Positions 17,209 through 25,876 of a DNA stretch of 64,000 nucleotides are shown here, piece by piece (within the stretch, counting starts at the first letter, position 1; every line of letters starts with the position of its first letter). Origin of the DNA: Vibrio sp. PID17_43 (GTDB lineage: Bacteria; Pseudomonadota; Gammaproteobacteria; Enterobacterales; Vibrionaceae); contig NZ_LIXM01000002.1 of NCBI RefSeq assembly GCF_002608565.1, positions 124,001-188,000 on the forward strand. Reading direction: 5' to 3'. The notes under the pieces are model-generated. The model was not told where the DNA came from and did not search any database. It saw nothing but the letters and a program-made list of their open reading frames with translations. Made by a program: the position numbers and the translations under genes.

Positions 17209-17669
17209 AATTATTAATACTCGCCTTGGTGATTGTCCTTTCGTGTTTGCTTGGCACTAAAACCTATTACGTTTTGAATGACCCATTTCGGGTATATGAA
17301 GGTGGATGGCAAGGTGAAGGTGCGATCTATATCAATGACAAAAAGATCGACAGTAGTGCTTTCCTACTGATCAAAGGCGGGGAAATTCGCCTTTCCATTC
17401 ACAACCAATACAAAGAATTCAGCTACACCTACGACGGAACCTTAGTGATGCGTCAACGTGAACATATCAGCGCTCATTTCGATATTGAGAACCGGCATGT
17501 GGAAGGACTTGAAGCGTTCATCGAAAATACCAAGTTAGACGTCCCTATAGGGGGTACGTTACTTCGATTGAATACATGGCGACTGGATGAAGGGCGAATT
17601 TTCCTCGATGTCCAGCAAAGTAATGGAATAGACGTATCTTATATTTTAACAAGAAAGTCAGATGGTTAG
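17187..17669 (+). CDS. ToxS/VtrC-like periplasmic partner of the ToxR-like regulator
   Basis: A 160-residue protein with an N-terminal membrane anchor (about residues 7-29) and a periplasmic domain of alternating beta strands (GGWQGEGAIYIN, EIRLSIHNQYKEFSYTYDG and so on), the layout of ToxS and VtrC. The GTG at 17187 is the start because AAGGAG sits seven bases before it; the longer frame has no such site. It overlaps the ToxR-like gene by 22 bases, implying coupled translation and a stoichiometric complex. Assignment rests on architecture and context more than on residue identity. Confidence 0.7.
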   Translation: MPKSRLLKLLILALVIVLSCLLGTKTYYVLNDPFRVYEGGWQGEGAIYINDKKIDSSAFLLIKGGEIRLSIHNQYKEFSYTYDGTLVMRQREHISAHFDIENRHVEGLEAFIENTKLDVPIGGTLLRLNTWRLDEGRIFLDVQQSNGIDVSYILTRKSDG

Positions 17670-17838
17670 AGTGATTTTAGCTTTTTTTACCTATTAATTT
17701 ACAAATACAATTTTTTTTCTTCTAAAGATACTTTTTTTGGTTGGAGCGAAAGCAACCACACGCGGTTAAATAACGGTGATGATTAATTCATAATTATAAC
17801 GACGTGAGCTTTTGCTCTTCAACCAAAAGGTATCTACT

Positions 17839-19458
17839 ATGACGGTATCCGCTTCTACCCTTCCTAAACAGGAAGAAAAATCAGGGCTAGCCAAATGGTT
17901 CCCTCTGATTGTTCTTCTTGCTGCCCAGTTTTCAACAATGGCAGATAACTCAGGCTTAGCGATTTCTACAGATGCGCTCATCGCGCTTCACGGGGCGACT
18001 ATGCCACAAATTCAAATGGCCAATGCTATGTACCCGCTTATCGCTGGTGCTGGCATGATAGCAGGTGGTCTGATCGGTCTTATTATTGGCTGGAAACGCC
18101 AAATGGTCATCGGCGCTGGCATGCTAGCTGCCGCTTCCTTTGGGGCAGCTTTCGCACCGAATATGGAAATCTTGAACTACGGCGCACGCGTTGGCGCTGG
18201 TTTAGGTGCTTGTTTGCTAATCCCTGCTGTGCTGGCAAATGTTGCTGGTATCTATAAAGGTAAAGACCAAGCGATCGCATTCTCCGCCATTGCCGCATTA
18301 GTCGGTCTTGCCAGTGCTATCACTCCACTGCTCTTCGGGTTCATCCTTGATGTTGCCAGTTTCCGTGTGGCGTTTATGGGCTTGGGCGTTTACTGCTTAC
18401 TGGTTATGTTTGGCAGCATGAAACTACCTACGCTTGACGCTAGCCCATTTAAAGGCAAACTGGATACGGTCGGCATTGCACTCGCGGGTATTGGCTTGCT
18501 TTGTTTTGTAACCGGTCTTCTGAAGATTTCTGAGTGGGGTCTGGTTGCGCCGCTTACTGACTTCAGCATCTTTGGCTTATCTCCAGCAATTCCAACCGTT
18601 CTGCTTGGCGCTAGTATTCTAAAAGCACTGATGGTGTGGGAGCGTCGCTTTGAAGCACAAGGTGGTACGCCACTTCTTCCATCTTCTTATGTTAAGAACC
18701 CGCAAGTCGTGGTTGGTTTAGTGCTATGCGCAACCATCTTCCTGCTATTCGGTGCGACAGGCTTCATTAACGTGTCATACATGCAGCTTGTCGCTGGCAT
18801 GAGCGCGTTCTCTTCCGGCATGGCTCTGTGTGCGTTCGCTTTGGGTATGATGATCGGTTCCTTAGGTGCACCTGCAAAACTTTCCAACTGGACTTGTCAA
18901 CGCGTATGCCAGTTAGGCTTTATTATTGCGGCAGCCGGTACTGCGCTCATGTTCCTTGGCTTCACTACGGAAGGCATCACCTTCTGGCAATACATCTCTC
19001 TGACTATTTTTGGTACTGGTGCAGGTCTATTGGCATCTCAAGCATCCATCGTAGTTACTTCAGCGCTTGATGAGCGTGAAGCGCAGCAGTCTGGCGGCAT
19101 CCAAGCGACATCACGTAATGTGGGACAAGCATTCGGCGTTGCAATTTTAGGCTCTGTTATGCTGTTCTCTCTCACTGGCGCAATTAAGTCTAACGTGGCG
19201 GAACATGAGGCTCTGTCTGCTGAAACAAAACAAATCATTATTGAGCAACCTTCATTGCCATTTGTGTCAAATGCGATGGCTGTTGACCTGATGGAAAACT
19301 TGATTGCCGATAAAGAGGAACAACGCATTGTGATTGAAGTAATGGCAGAATCACGCTTGCAGTCTGTTCACTACGCTCTATTTGCACTTATCGGTCTGAT
19401 GCTTGGTGGTTTGGCACTATGTTCTAAACTCCCCCAGAGATCGTTAATGAAGAGCTAG
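17839..19458 (+). CDS. MFS drug-efflux-type transporter, 14 helices (first of two)
   Basis: A 539-residue major-facilitator protein of the 14-TM DHA2 (EmrB/QacA) class, judged by length and helix number. Recognisable pieces are MADNSGLAISTDALIAL in helix 1, the cytoplasmic motif GLIIGWKRQ, and GLLASQASIVVTSALDEREAQQSGGIQATSRNVGQA late in the protein. The ATG at 17839 has AAGG eight bases upstream; earlier in-frame codons are discounted. It follows the ToxRS-like pair by 169 bases and a paralogue follows it. The substrate is unknown. Confidence 0.87.
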   Translation: MTVSASTLPKQEEKSGLAKWFPLIVLLAAQFSTMADNSGLAISTDALIALHGATMPQIQMANAMYPLIAGAGMIAGGLIGLIIGWKRQMVIGAGMLAAASFGAAFAPNMEILNYGARVGAGLGACLLIPAVLANVAGIYKGKDQAIAFSAIAALVGLASAITPLLFGFILDVASFRVAFMGLGVYCLLVMFGSMKLPTLDASPFKGKLDTVGIALAGIGLLCFVTGLLKISEWGLVAPLTDFSIFGLSPAIPTVLLGASILKALMVWERRFEAQGGTPLLPSSYVKNPQVVVGLVLCATIFLLFGATGFINVSYMQLVAGMSAFSSGMALCAFALGMMIGSLGAPAKLSNWTCQRVCQLGFIIAAAGTALMFLGFTTEGITFWQYISLTIFGTGAGLLASQASIVVTSALDEREAQQSGGIQATSRNVGQAFGVAILGSVMLFSLTGAIKSNVAEHEALSAETKQIIIEQPSLPFVSNAMAVDLMENLIADKEEQRIVIEVMAESRLQSVHYALFALIGLMLGGLALCSKLPQRSLMKS

Positions 19459-19473
19459 TTTACGTTCTTATTC

Positions 19474-19498
19474 GCCCCGGGTACGCCGGGGCTTTCTT
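19474..19498 (+). terminator. Hairpin between the two MFS genes
   Basis: A GC-rich stem (GCCCCGG/CCGGGGC) followed by TTTCTT, 16 bases after the first MFS stop codon. It may reduce but not abolish expression of the second gene 42 bases on. Confidence 0.6.
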
Positions 19499-19540
19499 AG
19501 TTTTAACCCCTACCTTTCCTCAGTCACTAAGTGAGGCGCT

Positions 19541-21181
19541 ATGGAAAATACAAAAGAGAATAAGAGCTGGCTGCTCATCGCTCTGTGCCTAGCACAATTC
19601 ACACTCTCAGCCGATGTCGCAAACCTTTCGATTTCCACTTCGGCATTAGTGCAACTCTTTCAAACTGATATCTCAAATATTCAATTTTTGGGTACGGTCC
19701 AACCGCTTGTAGGCGCAGCTTTCATGTTATCTGCCAGTGCGCTGGGGCTGATCATTGGTTGGAGACGACTGCTTATTTTAGGCACCTCTGTCGGCCTCAT
19801 CTCAACCATTGGTTTTATCACCATCGACAATATGTCGACCATTTCCTTATTTGTACGACCACTTGCCGGTATTGCCTCTGCGTTAATATTGCCTGCGGTT
19901 CTCGCCCTTGTCGTAGCGCACTTTCCCGGTAAAAACCGAGCGGTCGGTTTCGGTTTAATGGCGGCTGCAACTGGACTGGCTGCAGCATTGATCCCTTTGG
20001 TGAGTGGTTGGCTACACGATAATACCCACTGGTACTGGCCTTTCGTGCTCATTGCCATTTGTTATTTTTTAAGTTTACTGACGGCGATATTTTGTATCCG
20101 CCCGATTCACACCAACCAACCCGCTAAGTTTGATATTTTAGGTGCGAGTCTTGGAGCAATCAGCACGGTAATGATCTCGTTTAGCTTAATAAAAATGCCT
20201 TACTGGGGAGCGATATTGGTCTTAAATGGCGCGAATACGCCATCATGGCTTAGCTTTATTTTTCCTATCAGCCCAGCACTGTTTCTACTAGGACTTGGCT
20301 GCTTCTTATTCGGCATTTTCATATTTCAGCAAATTCGCTTTGAACGAGCCTATGGATACGCACTGCTGCCTATTAGTTGGTTTATAAACAGTGCATCACG
20401 TACCGGTTTTATCGTGCTCTCTTTAATGTATATCGCACTGGGCGGCAGTAGTTTTGTTGTTGTCACTTACTTGCAGGTCGCAATTTCTCTCTCTTCGGCG
20501 CATTCTGGTGGCATCATTCTACTGTTCTCTGCGTGTATGATTTTCTTGTCCGTCGCCACTCCACTGTTTTTCAAGCATCAATCACCTAAAAAACTCTGTC
20601 AGATCGCGTTTATGGGGATGTTTACCGCTGGCGCGACATTGCTTTTATCAAGCCAAAGTGACCAAATCTTAGGGTCTTTTTATATCGGTATGGCACTTCT
20701 TGGCGCATCAATGGGAATCTTGGCGTCACAATGCCCAGTAATTATCACAAATGCATTAGGTGAACGTGATGCTGAGCAATCCGGCGGATTACAAGCAACG
20801 GTGAGAAACATTGGCCTAGTGCTTGGGATAAGTCTGTTTGGGGGAATAAATCAGTGGGCGGTGGATAACAGTATTCGCTCCAATCAAGAAATTTCCACAT
20901 ACTACCCAACTTCGTTTGTGTCCGACTTAAAGCAAGTCTCCCATGTTCCGTATATTGACAATGCGAGGGTCGATATTTTAATTGACCGTTACCAACTCGA
21001 TAACCATCAAGCGAGTTACCTATTGAAAGCGAATGCCAATGCAAGAGTGCTCGGCTTTAACCTTGCGATGATGACTCTCGCGCTACTAGCGCTGATCGGC
21101 GGATACATGAGCACCAGAATACATAAGTCAAGCATTACCCCTCTTCCCCTGCCACTTAAACAAGCCCTACCTTTAAAGTAA
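19541..21181 (+). CDS. MFS drug-efflux-type transporter, 14 helices (second of two)
   Basis: A 546-residue paralogue of the preceding transporter. The shared landmarks include the N-terminal SADVANLSISTSALVQLF, GLIIGWRRL and the late GILASQCPVIITNALGERDAEQSGGLQATVRNIG segment. The two therefore came from a tandem duplication and have since diverged widely. The ATG at 19541 follows a GAGGCGCT ribosome-site region. It could form a pair or a specialised copy; the substrate is unknown. Confidence 0.86.
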   Translation: MENTKENKSWLLIALCLAQFTLSADVANLSISTSALVQLFQTDISNIQFLGTVQPLVGAAFMLSASALGLIIGWRRLLILGTSVGLISTIGFITIDNMSTISLFVRPLAGIASALILPAVLALVVAHFPGKNRAVGFGLMAAATGLAAALIPLVSGWLHDNTHWYWPFVLIAICYFLSLLTAIFCIRPIHTNQPAKFDILGASLGAISTVMISFSLIKMPYWGAILVLNGANTPSWLSFIFPISPALFLLGLGCFLFGIFIFQQIRFERAYGYALLPISWFINSASRTGFIVLSLMYIALGGSSFVVVTYLQVAISLSSAHSGGIILLFSACMIFLSVATPLFFKHQSPKKLCQIAFMGMFTAGATLLLSSQSDQILGSFYIGMALLGASMGILASQCPVIITNALGERDAEQSGGLQATVRNIGLVLGISLFGGINQWAVDNSIRSNQEISTYYPTSFVSDLKQVSHVPYIDNARVDILIDRYQLDNHQASYLLKANANARVLGFNLAMMTLALLALIGGYMSTRIHKSSITPLPLPLKQALPLK

Positions 21182-21689
21182 CTAGCATCATAGGCCAGCC
21201 TCCCATGGTTGGCCTAAAGTCTCTCTTTCACACTGACGCCCAAATAACTTCAAGGTGCTATATTCAGCGCATTCTGTCGGTTCTATCTCTAACAGCCGCT
21301 GACGCAAACAATCAGGGAAGAACAACGCAGTAAAGTGCCATTGCGTGAACGGGACAAAATTACGTCTCAACGCACATCACGCCATATGGGTATTGCGCTT
21401 TGCTGTGACGTAAAATCATAGCGCGCTGTATTTCACTATTGGTCGGGCAAGTACTCTACCTTTAGCGCCGTAAGTGATCACCATTAACACCTTCTCTAAG
21501 CATGTTTTCGTGCACAATAATCCGACCACTTACCAATACCAATTGGGCTCACCTTAGCTTCCTCGCTAGAGCATGTCGCTTCCATCTCCGGGCCTTTGAC
21601 CTTAGTTTCTGACTAAGCCTTTTAACAGACATAAAAAAAGAGCACTGTGCGTGCTCTTTGAGTTAAGTGAAAGTGCGTTTATGTTGGTG
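21182..21689. other. Decayed sequence, no intact gene
   Basis: About 500 bases with fragments that look formerly coding on the minus strand. One frame near 21188-21370 reads LRQRLLEIEPTECAEYSTLKLFG and another near 21466-21550 reads QLVLVSGRIIVHENMLREGVNGDHLRR, broken by stops. I cannot name the parent genes. A YetF (DUF421) C-terminus is one weak possibility for the second. The terminator of the amidohydrolase gene lies at the right end. Confidence 0.4.
21633..21659 (-). terminator. Terminator of the amidohydrolase gene
   Basis: On the minus strand the AAAGAGCAC/GTGCTCTTT stem runs into seven T residues about 30 bases past the stop at 21690. Confidence 0.85.
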
Positions 21690-23426
21690 TTAAGCCATTT
21701 CTGTTTCTTTCACTGACGTTGCTATACGTGGGTGTACTGTCACTTCACCGCCCAATACCGTTGCATGAACGTGAATGTCTTTGATCTGCTCTTTAGGCGT
21801 ATTCAAAGGATCTGCATCTAGTACTGCGAAATCAGCCAGTTTTCCTGGTGCAATCGAACCTTTGTTGTCTTCATGCCCCATTAGGTATGCAGCACCTAGT
21901 GTTACCGCATGCAGTGCTTGCTCTGCGGTCAAGCACTCTTCTTCACCATACACATTGCCAGAGAATATGCATTTACGATTCATCGCGCCCCACATCATAA
22001 ATAATGGGTTAACCTGTGTCACACCGTCATCACAGTGGATAGAAAACGGAATGCCTTTTTTCGCAGACGTTTGGAATGGGTTCAAACGCTTAACAAGCTC
22101 AGGCCCCACGGTTTGAGTGGCATGCACATCCCCCCACACCGGTACATGTGTACCAAATAGGTTGTGACAAACCCCTAGCGCTTTCATGCGGTCCATTTGT
22201 TCGTCAGTCACCATTTGATTGTGCTCTAGGCAGTGACGTGCATTTGGCATTGACGTGTCTTTTTGCATACGCTCGATAAGGTCTAACAGTTTTTCTGTTG
22301 TACCATTGCCGTTACAGTGGAAAGAGATGTTGTAACCCGCCTTATGGAAAGGAAGAGAAGCCTCATAGATCTCTTCAATGTCACGAGTCAGTGATGTGCT
22401 TGGCTTGCCATTATAGAATGTCTGACCGTCTAGCAAGTTCGCGGTAAACCCTTGAATTGAGCCGTCGGTATTCACGTACTTAACGCTGCCAATGCTTAAG
22501 CGATCATTGTTCTCTGCTTTCATTGCATTCACTTCATCTACGCTGAATACGCCAACAAGTGGGTATGCAGTAACACGAAGTTTAAATGCTGGATTTGCAC
22601 TGAGTGCTTGGTACAGTGGATAAGGGTTAGATGGAATACCCATACCACAATCAGCAACGGTCGTTACGCCGAGTGAATGGGCAATGTTCGCGTAATCAAT
22701 CAGTGTTTTGCCGATAACCGCAGGATCAGTGCCATAGTTAAATGCGCCAACATTCAGTGCGCGATACAGATCTTTCATCTCTGCAATGTCACCCGTTAGT
22801 CGACCGTTTTCACGGAGAATAAACTCTGGATCATCATCTAAGCTGTACCCTACTTTTTCGATTGCTTGCGAATTCATTGTTGCTAAATGGCAACTCGCAT
22901 GCATGAAAAAGACTGGAGAGTCATCAACTACTGAATCAAGGAAATCACGGTTGACTATGGAGCCATCTGTCATCAACAAGGGGTCAAGACCCCAAAGGTT
23001 AAGCCAGTCACCTGTTTTCCCTGCATTATCATGCTCTTGTTTTAATTCTTTGATGCGAGCTTTTAACGTCTCTTCCGTTGAGCAGCCTTTTAGTAATTTG
23101 CCACCAACACCTAAGCGATCATACTGGCCGCCATACTCGAACATGCCAGTAAACAGCGCCGCCATCAGTGGGTGCATGTGTGCTTCAATGAAGCCCGGAA
23201 CAATCGTTTTCCCTTCAAATTGAGCGTCATGACGGTAAGAGATATTTTCCGTATTTAGGAATGTTTCAGCCTGATCTTTAGTGCCCGTAAAAAGTATTTT
23301 CCCACTTTGCACGACCACAGCATGCGCTTTTGGTTGGTCTTCGTTAACCGTAATAAAATGGCCCGTATATAAGACGGCTTCGTTGCTGTACTCAAGACCA
23401 GGGTTAAGAACTGTTTTTGTTGTCAT
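21690..23426 (-). CDS. YtcJ-like metal-dependent amidohydrolase
   Basis: A 578-residue member of the amidohydrolase_3 family. Residues near 80 carry GFIEAHMHP, the HxH metal motif. Further on are FHCNGNGTTEKLLD, NARHCLEHNQMV and FSIHCDDGVTQVNPLFMMW, followed by the C-terminal GSIAPGKLADFAVLDADPL. The family hydrolyses amides such as N-acyl amino acids or formamides, and the substrate here is unknown. The ATG at 23426 has GGAG nine bases upstream; an 18-codon extension lacks support. No signal peptide is visible, so the enzyme is cytoplasmic. It stands alone. Confidence 0.85.
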   Translation of the reverse strand: MTTKTVLNPGLEYSNEAVLYTGHFITVNEDQPKAHAVVVQSGKILFTGTKDQAETFLNTENISYRHDAQFEGKTIVPGFIEAHMHPLMAALFTGMFEYGGQYDRLGVGGKLLKGCSTEETLKARIKELKQEHDNAGKTGDWLNLWGLDPLLMTDGSIVNRDFLDSVVDDSPVFFMHASCHLATMNSQAIEKVGYSLDDDPEFILRENGRLTGDIAEMKDLYRALNVGAFNYGTDPAVIGKTLIDYANIAHSLGVTTVADCGMGIPSNPYPLYQALSANPAFKLRVTAYPLVGVFSVDEVNAMKAENNDRLSIGSVKYVNTDGSIQGFTANLLDGQTFYNGKPSTSLTRDIEEIYEASLPFHKAGYNISFHCNGNGTTEKLLDLIERMQKDTSMPNARHCLEHNQMVTDEQMDRMKALGVCHNLFGTHVPVWGDVHATQTVGPELVKRLNPFQTSAKKGIPFSIHCDDGVTQVNPLFMMWGAMNRKCIFSGNVYGEEECLTAEQALHAVTLGAAYLMGHEDNKGSIAPGKLADFAVLDADPLNTPKEQIKDIHVHATVLGGEVTVHPRIATSVKETEMA

Positions 23427-23589
23427 AATGAAACTCCGAACATGTAGGATACGTGTTTGTTTTTTTGTGTACCCTTTCAAACTGCCTCAAACCATCGATG
23501 CTTTCGAGAATTTAAAAGTGAAATAAAATTATCAAACAAAATTCGCAACTAAAAAAACATCAATCCATTGAATTTATTAAATTTTTTAG

Positions 23590-23760
23590 CTAACGATAGT
23601 TTTGTTGCTGGTCAAAAAATAGATGCACTTCAAAGCTTCCTATCGGATTTTCAGCTGCTTCAGATTGCTCCTTTCTAATATCAACTACGCTATAGATGAT
23701 GGCACTCGCCAATACAAATATCAGCAGGACATAAATCAGTATTCTTGTGTAAAAACCCAT
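23590..23760 (-). CDS. 56-residue single-pass membrane protein
   Basis: A small frame starting MGFYTRILIYVLLIFVLASAIIYSVVDIRKEQ, with one membrane helix (about residues 7-26) and a 30-residue polar tail ending in DQQQNYR. A GAGGGG ribosome site lies seven bases before the ATG, which makes it a credible gene despite its size. It sits between the lipoprotein and amidohydrolase genes on the same strand, without overlap. Function unknown. Confidence 0.6.
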   Translation of the reverse strand: MGFYTRILIYVLLIFVLASAIIYSVVDIRKEQSEAAENPIGSFEVHLFFDQQQNYR

Positions 23761-23892
23761 AGCGCACCCCTCATTGGTTGATTGAGTACTAGTTATAGGC
23801 TGCTTAGTCCTTTCATATATTGATAAGTGCCTCTCTTAAACAATTTCTCATTTATTGTTATTTATTTTGTTCTAACTTTTTTCTTTATAAAA

Positions 23893-23924
23893 AATATAAA
23901 AATACCCAGCGTTGCTGGGTATTT
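23893..23924 (-). terminator. Terminator of the lipoprotein gene
   Basis: AAATACCCAGC/GCTGGGTATTT forms a tight stem with a three-base loop. On the minus strand it is followed by a T-rich run. Confidence 0.85.
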
Positions 23925-23946
23925 CTTGCGAAATTAGTGACTCTAT

Positions 23947-25383
23947 TTACTTTGTACAGCTCTCTACTGATAAACTTTCTTCAGAATCGCCACACTCTTC
24001 TTTAAACGTACCATCACGGTAGTTGGTAAGACGCTCCCAACGCCCATCACTATTATGAATCGTCATAATCTGAGATGGCTCATTTAAGTTCTTGCCAAAT
24101 TCATTTTTTACTCGCATCCACGAATCAGCTTCGTGTCCTTCTTCGCTGTAAAAATTGGTATCAATTTTCCCCCTAATTGGAGTTAAATCAGTTTGATCGA
24201 TCACATCTGTCATTCCAACTAAATGACCAAAACCACTATCTTTTCCATCGAAATATGAATGTGATGTATAACTAACCAAGTCACCATTACGATAGTTCTT
24301 CGTCACGAGATACTGACCAAAATTCCCTGTAATAGTTAAACACTCGCCCCAACTTTGTGCATTTCCAAACACGCTGTTACGAACACCTGATGAATCATCC
24401 AATAACGTTTCTAGCCACTCATCTCGATTACAGGAATATCCTGAGTCATACTCAGTCTTCTGTATGGCAACATTGTTTTCAATGTTTACACCATTACGTT
24501 GAATTGTTTGCATTTGGTGTTTGTCGAAAAGAAATAGCTCAGTTTCCAAATCATCTGACATTACATAGGTTTCTGAACGATTGTTGCCATTTGATACCTG
24601 AACAAACTCATATCGATACCATTTTTCATCGTATTGTTCGCTTTGATCGTGGAATTTACCCAAAAAGTACTCAACCCAAGCAAAATCCGCTTCAGGATTC
24701 GCATCAATAAGTTGCTTTGTTTCGGTATAAGATTTTTGTAATCCCGGAACCAACGCTTTTGCTAACTCATGCAGAGCCGTGTCACCACTAGCAACATAAT
24801 CACCGTACAACTCATTAACAGTCACGTTGTAGCGCCGTGCTACTCGGAACTCTTGCTCTTTTAAGCGCTGTGAAATATCCGTTCGTAGCGCTTCCTCTTT
24901 AAGAATAGAATCACAAGATAGTCCATTTGATTGCTGGCTACGAAGCTCTTGCTCCACTTGCTTCCAAACAACGGACGTCAATGGCGTCAAGTTCAGTAAA
25001 TCTTGATCCGTTGTGAGTGCAAACTGTGGAGGGAACACCATTTGATACGCTTCTTCAATTGGCGTTTCTGGAGTGTCAGTATCAATAGCACCCTCCGGCA
25101 CGTCAACCACTAAAGGAACATATTGGGCACACTGTTGATACTTACTAGGAATACTAAGTTCAAAATCGCCCTCACCCTGTGTTTTCACATTTGGCTCATT
25201 CGCATCAAGCTGATTGTTCAAGTTCAAATCCAAAAAGACGGTTGCACCAACAATATAGCCATCTATCGCTTTGCCTTTTAAAAGAAGAGATTGACCAGAA
25301 TCACCATCACTGCTACTTCCACCTCCACAACCAACTAACACTGAAACTAGAGAACTCAATAAAGTGAGTTTACGCACGTTCAT
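23947..25383 (-). CDS. Large outer-surface or periplasmic lipoprotein, unknown function
   Basis: A 478-residue protein with a lipoprotein signal (LVSVLVGC, lipidated Cys19) followed by a GGGSSSDGDSG linker. Residues 38-60 (GKAIDGYIVGATVFLDLNLNNQLDANEPN) look like a carboxypeptidase-regulatory-type or Ca-binding beta module common in Vibrio surface lipoproteins. The rest has no domain I recognise. Four cysteines near the C-terminal half suggest disulfides. The start at 25383 directly precedes the signal peptide. It is monocistronic. Confidence 0.75.
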   Translation of the reverse strand: MNVRKLTLLSSLVSVLVGCGGGSSSDGDSGQSLLLKGKAIDGYIVGATVFLDLNLNNQLDANEPNVKTQGEGDFELSIPSKYQQCAQYVPLVVDVPEGAIDTDTPETPIEEAYQMVFPPQFALTTDQDLLNLTPLTSVVWKQVEQELRSQQSNGLSCDSILKEEALRTDISQRLKEQEFRVARRYNVTVNELYGDYVASGDTALHELAKALVPGLQKSYTETKQLIDANPEADFAWVEYFLGKFHDQSEQYDEKWYRYEFVQVSNGNNRSETYVMSDDLETELFLFDKHQMQTIQRNGVNIENNVAIQKTEYDSGYSCNRDEWLETLLDDSSGVRNSVFGNAQSWGECLTITGNFGQYLVTKNYRNGDLVSYTSHSYFDGKDSGFGHLVGMTDVIDQTDLTPIRGKIDTNFYSEEGHEADSWMRVKNEFGKNLNEPSQIMTIHNSDGRWERLTNYRDGTFKEECGDSEESLSVESCTK

Positions 25384-25876
25384 AACCTTTCACCGTACAT
25401 TATATTAATTTTTGTCCAAACGACCTTGGTAGGCTTTGGTGTTATTTTTATGTTAAATATCATGCTGTTAAAACGAATAGAAACATAATATTACACTTAT
25501 AAATGTATCACGATGAATGCAATTCATTTAATTCAATGATGGGTAAACGCCACTTTCGTCATACTTTGTATGTCTCTTTTTCTGCTTGGTACGAAAAATA
25601 AGCAAAGTGCCGACAAAAACCATCCCACCCTTTCCGCTCTCTAGTTTCGCAAAGGTGTGGTTAAATTGAAAATCAACGCTTTTGCTCCCACTAACGAAGA
25701 GCGTGACCACACCATCACTTCGTGATTTTTGATGGTCAGAAGAATGTCAGGCAGGTCTCTTCTTTGACTCAACGCAGTTTTCGCTAGAAGAAGGTGTGTA
25801 ATAAGAGAAGTTCTGTTCCCTTTCGTGATCCCAGCTTCATGGCGACGATCTCGACCAAGAAAGAATGAGACACCTA
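25384..25876. other. 493-base intergenic region upstream of the PepT-like gene
   Basis: No convincing gene. The only structure seen is an inverted repeat ACCATCA/TGATGGT (25711-25717 and 25730-25736), which could form a hairpin in a leader RNA. The left half is AT-rich and probably holds the lipoprotein promoter. Confidence 0.45.
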
